Source: CAYFYS01 sp965202905 (GTDB lineage Bacteria; Pseudomonadota; Alphaproteobacteria; MPNO01). From it: a stretch of 64,000 bases of DNA. Location of the stretch: assembly GCA_965202905.1 (NCBI GenBank), contig OZ241868.1, forward strand, positions 1,178,001 through 1,242,000, in the 5' to 3' direction. Within the stretch, counting starts at the first letter, position 1; each line of letters starts with the position of its first letter. The notes below the pieces were generated by a model that was not told the DNA's origin, did not search any database, and saw nothing but the letters and a program-made list of their open reading frames with translations. A program made the position numbers and the translations under genes. Of this stretch, positions 60,854 through 64,000 are shown in pieces.

Positions 60854-61603
60854 GTGTCAGAACCGACCCCCGTCCTCGCCGTCATCCCGGCGCGCTACGC
60901 ATCGACCCGGTTTCCCGGCAAGCCGCTGGCGCCGATCGCCGGGGTGCCCATGGTCGTTCGGGTCTGGCGCCAGGCCGACAAGGCCCGCCGCGTCGACCGG
61001 GCGATCGTCGCCACCGACGACGAGCGGATCGCCGCGGCCTGCCGCGAGCACGGCATCGATGTCGAGATGACCGCAACGACTCACCAGACCGGCACCGACC
61101 GGCTGGGTGAGGTTGCCGGCCGACGCAAGGCGGGCATCTATGTCAACGTGCAGGGCGACGAGCCGCTGATCGACCCGGCGAACATCGACAAGGTGGTCGG
61201 GACGCTCGAGCGGGTCCGAGGCGAAGGCGTTGGCGTGTCGACCTGCTATCTTGAGGACTCAACGCCCGAGCAGCAGCGCGCGCCGTCGGTGGTCCATCTG
61301 GTGCCCGGTCTCGACGGCTGCGTGATGGCGTTCACACGCCTGCCCGTCCCGCTGGAGCACGCGGAGCCTGCGCGGCACCCGATCCATGTCGGGATGTTCG
61401 CCTTTACCGCCGAAGCGCTGGCCCGGTTCCAGGCGTGGGAGCGTGGCCCGGTGGAGCGGGCGGAAAGCGTCGAGCTGATCCGCGTGCTGGAGCACGGCGA
61501 GCAGATCGCCTGCGTCCCTGTCCCGCCGGGCTCGATCGGCGTCGATGTCCCCGAGGATGTCGCCCGTGTCGAGGCGGCGCTGGTCGCGCGCACGGCCGGC
61601 TGA
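60854..61603 (+). CDS. kdsB: 3-deoxy-manno-octulosonate cytidylyltransferase
   Basis: The product has 249 residues. AVIPARYASTRFPGKPLAPI (nucleotide-binding loop), AIVATDDERIAAAC, NVQGDEPLIDPANID and YLEDSTPEQQ-like segments are typical of KdsB. It makes CMP-Kdo for lipopolysaccharide inner core or capsule. A strong hairpin follows the stop. Confidence 0.93.
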   Translation: MSEPTPVLAVIPARYASTRFPGKPLAPIAGVPMVVRVWRQADKARRVDRAIVATDDERIAAACREHGIDVEMTATTHQTGTDRLGEVAGRRKAGIYVNVQGDEPLIDPANIDKVVGTLERVRGEGVGVSTCYLEDSTPEQQRAPSVVHLVPGLDGCVMAFTRLPVPLEHAEPARHPIHVGMFAFTAEALARFQAWERGPVERAESVELIRVLEHGEQIACVPVPPGSIGVDVPEDVARVEAALVARTAG

Positions 61604-61605
61604 GG

Positions 61606-61631
61606 CGAAGGCGGGCTGGCCCGCCTTCGCC
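61606..61631. terminator. Hairpin after kdsB
   Basis: GCGAAGGCGGGC-TG-GCCCGCCTTCGC is a perfect 12-bp stem with a 2-base loop, starting 3 bases past the kdsB stop. No U-tract follows. It may end or stabilise the kdsB transcript. Confidence 0.6.
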
Positions 61632-61761
61632 CGCGCGATCCGCCTTGTCAGCCTCGATTGCGACGGGGCGATGGCCGATGGAAGGCTCTGGTTACGGCGA
61701 CGACGGCGCGATGCATGAGCTTTCCGAACGTGTGCTTGACGCGCACGGGCAGCCCGTCTAG
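61632..61761 (+). pseudogene. KdsC-like HAD phosphatase N-terminal remnant
   Basis: One frame reads IRLVSLDCDGAMADGRLW and, after a one-base shift near 61695, YGDDGAMHELSERVLDAHG in another. This follows the KdsC start pattern IRLVxFDVDGVLTDGRLxxxxxG. The first HAD aspartate is kept, but the rest of the roughly 170-residue protein is missing. It lies directly after kdsB, the expected place for kdsC in a Kdo pathway cluster. Similarity is short, so confidence is moderate. Confidence 0.45.
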
Positions 61762-61794
61762 AGCGGCGCAAGCGCCCTCAACCCCGAAGGACAC

Positions 61795-62754
61795 ATGCGC
61801 AAGATCGCGGTCACCAACCGCTCGCTGCCGAAGCTCGCCGAAGCGCGCCAGTCGCTGATCGAGCGCTACCCGGACGCCGGGATCCGCTTCAACGACGACG
61901 ACATCCCGTTCGACGATCCCGATCTGCTGGTCGATTTCGTCGGCGATGCCGAGGCAGCGGTCATCGGGCTGGACCGCTTCACCCAGCCGGTGCTGAGCCG
62001 GCTGCCCGACCTCCGGGTGATAAGCTGCTGCTCGGTCGGCGTCGATCATATCGAGCCGGAGGCGCTGGCCCGGCACGGCATCCGGCTGGGCTGGCGGGCC
62101 GGCGTCAACAAGCGCTCGGTCGCCGAGTTGACGCTGGGTCTGATGATCGATCTCCTGCGCGGCACGAACGCCTATAATGTCGCGCTGCGCGGCGGCGACT
62201 GGCCGAGCCTGCGGACCGGCCGGCTGCTGCAGGACCGGACCGTCGGCATCCACGGCTGCGGCCATATCGGACAGGAGCTGGTCTCGCTGCTGCAGCCCTT
62301 CGGCGCGCGGCTCCTGGTTTGCGACCGGATCGGTCTGGGCGGCTATCTGCGGCGCAACAACCTGACCCAGGTCGACCCGGAGACGCTGTGGCGCGAATCG
62401 GAGATCCTAACCCTCCATTTGCCGCTCAATTCCAGCACCCGGGGGCTCTACGCGCGCCCGGTCGTCGAAGGGCTGCGCCCGGGCGTGCTGATGATCAATA
62501 CCGCGCGTGGCGGCATCGTCGACGAATCCGCCCTGCTGGAGGGGCTCCGGTCGGGCCGGATCGCAGGCGCCGCGTTCGATGTCTTCGCCGTCGAGCCGAC
62601 GTTCGAGCCGGTCCTGTTCGGGCTTTCGAACTTCATTGCCACGCCGCACATCGCGGGCAGCGCGATCGAGGCGAGGCTTGCGCTGGCCTGTGCGGCAATC
62701 GACGGGCTCGAGGACAACGCGGTGCCCGTCCCCGGCGTCTACCCCTTCGATTGA
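61795..62754 (+). CDS. D-isomer-specific 2-hydroxyacid dehydrogenase
   Basis: The product has 319 residues. NAD-binding RTVGIHGCGHIGQELVSLL with a GxGxxG variant, the substrate Arg in MINTARGGIVDESAL, Glu in FDVFAVEPTFEP and His in ATPHIAGSAIEAR give the catalytic set. It reduces a 2-keto acid or oxidises a D-2-hydroxy acid such as phosphoglycerate or lactate. It starts 33 bases after the KdsC-like remnant and could process a sugar-acid precursor. Confidence 0.9.
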   Translation: MRKIAVTNRSLPKLAEARQSLIERYPDAGIRFNDDDIPFDDPDLLVDFVGDAEAAVIGLDRFTQPVLSRLPDLRVISCCSVGVDHIEPEALARHGIRLGWRAGVNKRSVAELTLGLMIDLLRGTNAYNVALRGGDWPSLRTGRLLQDRTVGIHGCGHIGQELVSLLQPFGARLLVCDRIGLGGYLRRNNLTQVDPETLWRESEILTLHLPLNSSTRGLYARPVVEGLRPGVLMINTARGGIVDESALLEGLRSGRIAGAAFDVFAVEPTFEPVLFGLSNFIATPHIAGSAIEARLALACAAIDGLEDNAVPVPGVYPFD

Positions 62755-62875
62755 GCCGGCAGGGGAACGCGATGCGAAGGCCGGGCGGAGAGGTCCCATG
62801 ATGGCCGCCCGGCCGAAGCCGTCTCGCGACGGCGGATCGAGGCCCGTATGAGGCCGCAATCGTGAGGGATCGAGG

Positions 62876-64000
62876 GTGGACACCGGCAAGCAAGACTTGG
62901 TCGCGGTTCGCCGCGCGCTGATTTCGGTCTCGGACAAGCGGGGGCTCGCGGAATTCGGCGCCGCGCTGGCCGCGCGCGGAACCGAGCTCGTGGCAAGCGG
63001 CGGCACCGCGCGCGCGCTCGCCGGGGAGGGACTCGCGGTGCGCGATGTCGCCGCGCTGACCGGCTACCCGGAGATGATGGACGGCCGGGTCAAGACCCTG
63101 CACCCGGCGGTCCATGGCGGCATCCTCGCCCGCCGCAACCTCGACGATCACCTGCTGGCGATGGAACGCCACGGCATCGCGCCGATCGATCTGGTGGCGG
63201 TCGATCTCTACCCGTTCGAAGAGACGCTTTCCGCCGGCGCGGACTTCGAGACATGCGTGGAAAACATCGACATCGGCGGGCCGGCGCTGATCCGGGCGGC
63301 GGCAAAGAACCATGCCTTCGTCGCTGTCGCCACCGATCCGGACGACTATCCGGAGATCCTGGAGGCGCTGGAGGCCGATGACGGCTGCACGCCTCTCGCG
63401 CTGCGCCGGCGCCTGGCCGCGGCGGCCTACGCGCGGACCGCCGCCTACGACGCCGCGATTGCCCAGTGGCTTGCACACCTGTTCGACCAGCCCTTTCCGC
63501 GCCATGCCGCCTTCGGCGGCACCCTCGCCCAGACGATGCGCTACGGGGAGAATCCGCACCAGGGGGCCGCGCTCTACCGCAGCGGCGGCGATCGGCCGGG
63601 GGTCGCGACCGCGGCCCAGATCCAGGGAAAGCCGCTCAGCTACAACAATGTCGGCGATGCCGATGCCGCCTTCGAGCTGGTCGCCGAGTTCGACCGGCCG
63701 GCGATCGCGATCGTCAAGCACGCCAACCCCTGCGGGGTGGCCACCGCCGCCGGGCTGGCCGAGGCCTGGGTCAAGGCGCTGGCCTGCGATCCGACCAGCG
63801 CCTTCGGCGGAATCGTGGCGGCGAACCGCCGGCTCGATGCGGCGACCGCGCGCGCGATCGCGGAGATCTTCGTCGAGGTCGTCATCGCGCCCCGGGTCGA
63901 CGATGACGCCAAGGCGGTCCTTTCCGCCAAACGGAACGTCCGGGTGCTGGAGACCGGCGGTATGCCGGACCCGGCCGCACCGGGCCTTTCGGTGCGGACG
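62876..64000 (+). CDS. purH: Bifunctional AICAR formyltransferase/IMP cyclohydrolase, C-terminus cut by window edge
   Basis: The start is a GTG at 62876. The first 375 residues are in the window. The IMP cyclohydrolase MGS-like domain shows RRALISVSDKRGLAEFGAAL, VASGGTARAL, GYPEMMDGRVKTLHPAVHGG and CVENIDIGGPALIRAAAKNH. The formyltransferase domain shows MRYGENPHQGAALY, and the catalytic Lys-His in IVKHANPCGVATAAG. It catalyses the last two steps of IMP synthesis. The frame is intact to the window edge. Confidence 0.96.
   Translation, partial: MDTGKQDLVAVRRALISVSDKRGLAEFGAALAARGTELVASGGTARALAGEGLAVRDVAALTGYPEMMDGRVKTLHPAVHGGILARRNLDDHLLAMERHGIAPIDLVAVDLYPFEETLSAGADFETCVENIDIGGPALIRAAAKNHAFVAVATDPDDYPEILEALEADDGCTPLALRRRLAAAAYARTAAYDAAIAQWLAHLFDQPFPRHAAFGGTLAQTMRYGENPHQGAALYRSGGDRPGVATAAQIQGKPLSYNNVGDADAAFELVAEFDRPAIAIVKHANPCGVATAAGLAEAWVKALACDPTSAFGGIVAANRRLDAATARAIAEIFVEVVIAPRVDDDAKAVLSAKRNVRVLETGGMPDPAAPGLSVRT

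Noticed and set aside
1..64000. CRISPR arrays, tRNA or rRNA genes
   Set aside because: No regularly spaced repeat array was found; the repeats present are direct tandem units of 9 to 21 bp. No cloverleaf or rRNA-like sequence was recognised while reading the intergenic regions. A tRNAscan/Infernal run would be decisive.

Overview
The window is GC-rich (roughly two thirds G+C by eye) and densely coded on both strands. Its gene content points to an alphaproteobacterium, probably Rhodospirillales-like and possibly marine or host-associated: gluQ, etfBA, an oxidoreductase-SelD fusion, TRAP and Liv-type transporters, and many CoA and aromatic-catabolism enzymes. This is inference from family content, since no rRNA is present. 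No rRNA, tRNA or CRISPR array was recognised.

Layout. 0-9.9 kb: a truncated esterase, a DNA glycosylase, gluQ, two broken genes (a Nudix hydrolase interrupted by a 17-bp tandem repeat, and an FAD oxidoreductase with three frameshifts), then etfB-etfA-hydroxyacyl-CoA dehydrogenase-DMT exporter and two MetE-like methyltransferases. 10-16.7 kb: a frameshifted DUF3500 gene, a conserved hypothetical gene, and a selenium cluster made of an oxidoreductase-SelD fusion, senB and senA. These match the selenoneine pathway (selenophosphate to selenosugar to selenoneine). 16.8-19.6 kb: two decayed genes and an acyl-CoA-dehydrogenase-like flavoenzyme. 19.7-21.6 kb: an AT-rich restriction-modification island with a tyrosine-recombinase remnant at its edge. 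21.7-27.0 kb: a cytosolic reductive-dehalogenase-like protein with two amidohydrolases and a ring-hydroxylase-beta-like protein. 27.1-31.9 kb: a defence-like island (an OLD-type ATPase/TOPRIM protein, then an AAA ATPase plus DUF4276 pair) between two 395-bp direct repeats that duplicate the start of a lipocalin-like gene.

32-38.5 kb: a deacetylase, an isochorismatase-like hydrolase and a complete branched-chain-amino-acid/amide ABC transporter. 38.6-47.5 kb: an orphan molybdenum hydroxylase large subunit, acyl-CoA synthetase, enoyl-CoA hydratase, an HGD-like cupin, SDR, DUF1330, VOC and GST. 47.6-50 kb: a minus-strand run containing a carboxymuconolactone decarboxylase/AhpD-like gene. Its only interruption is an in-frame TGA at the second cysteine of CxxC, followed by a perfect 7-bp stem-loop in the bacterial SECIS position. 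It is therefore a strong selenoprotein candidate. 50-58.6 kb: an NYN remnant, a second enoyl-CoA hydratase, a ferritin-like protein, a fumarate-reductase-like flavoprotein with a short [2Fe-2S] partner, and a TRAP transporter. 58.7-64 kb: envelope sugar genes (nucleotide-sugar dehydrogenase, kdsB and a kdsC-like remnant), a phosphoglycolate phosphatase, a 2-hydroxyacid dehydrogenase and the start of purH.

The main themes are selenium use at three levels (selenophosphate supply, selenoneine, and a probable Sec protein), two separate defence islets within 12 kb, and a high density of broken genes and short tandem repeats. The frameshifts could be real decay or assembly error. The sequence alone cannot decide this.
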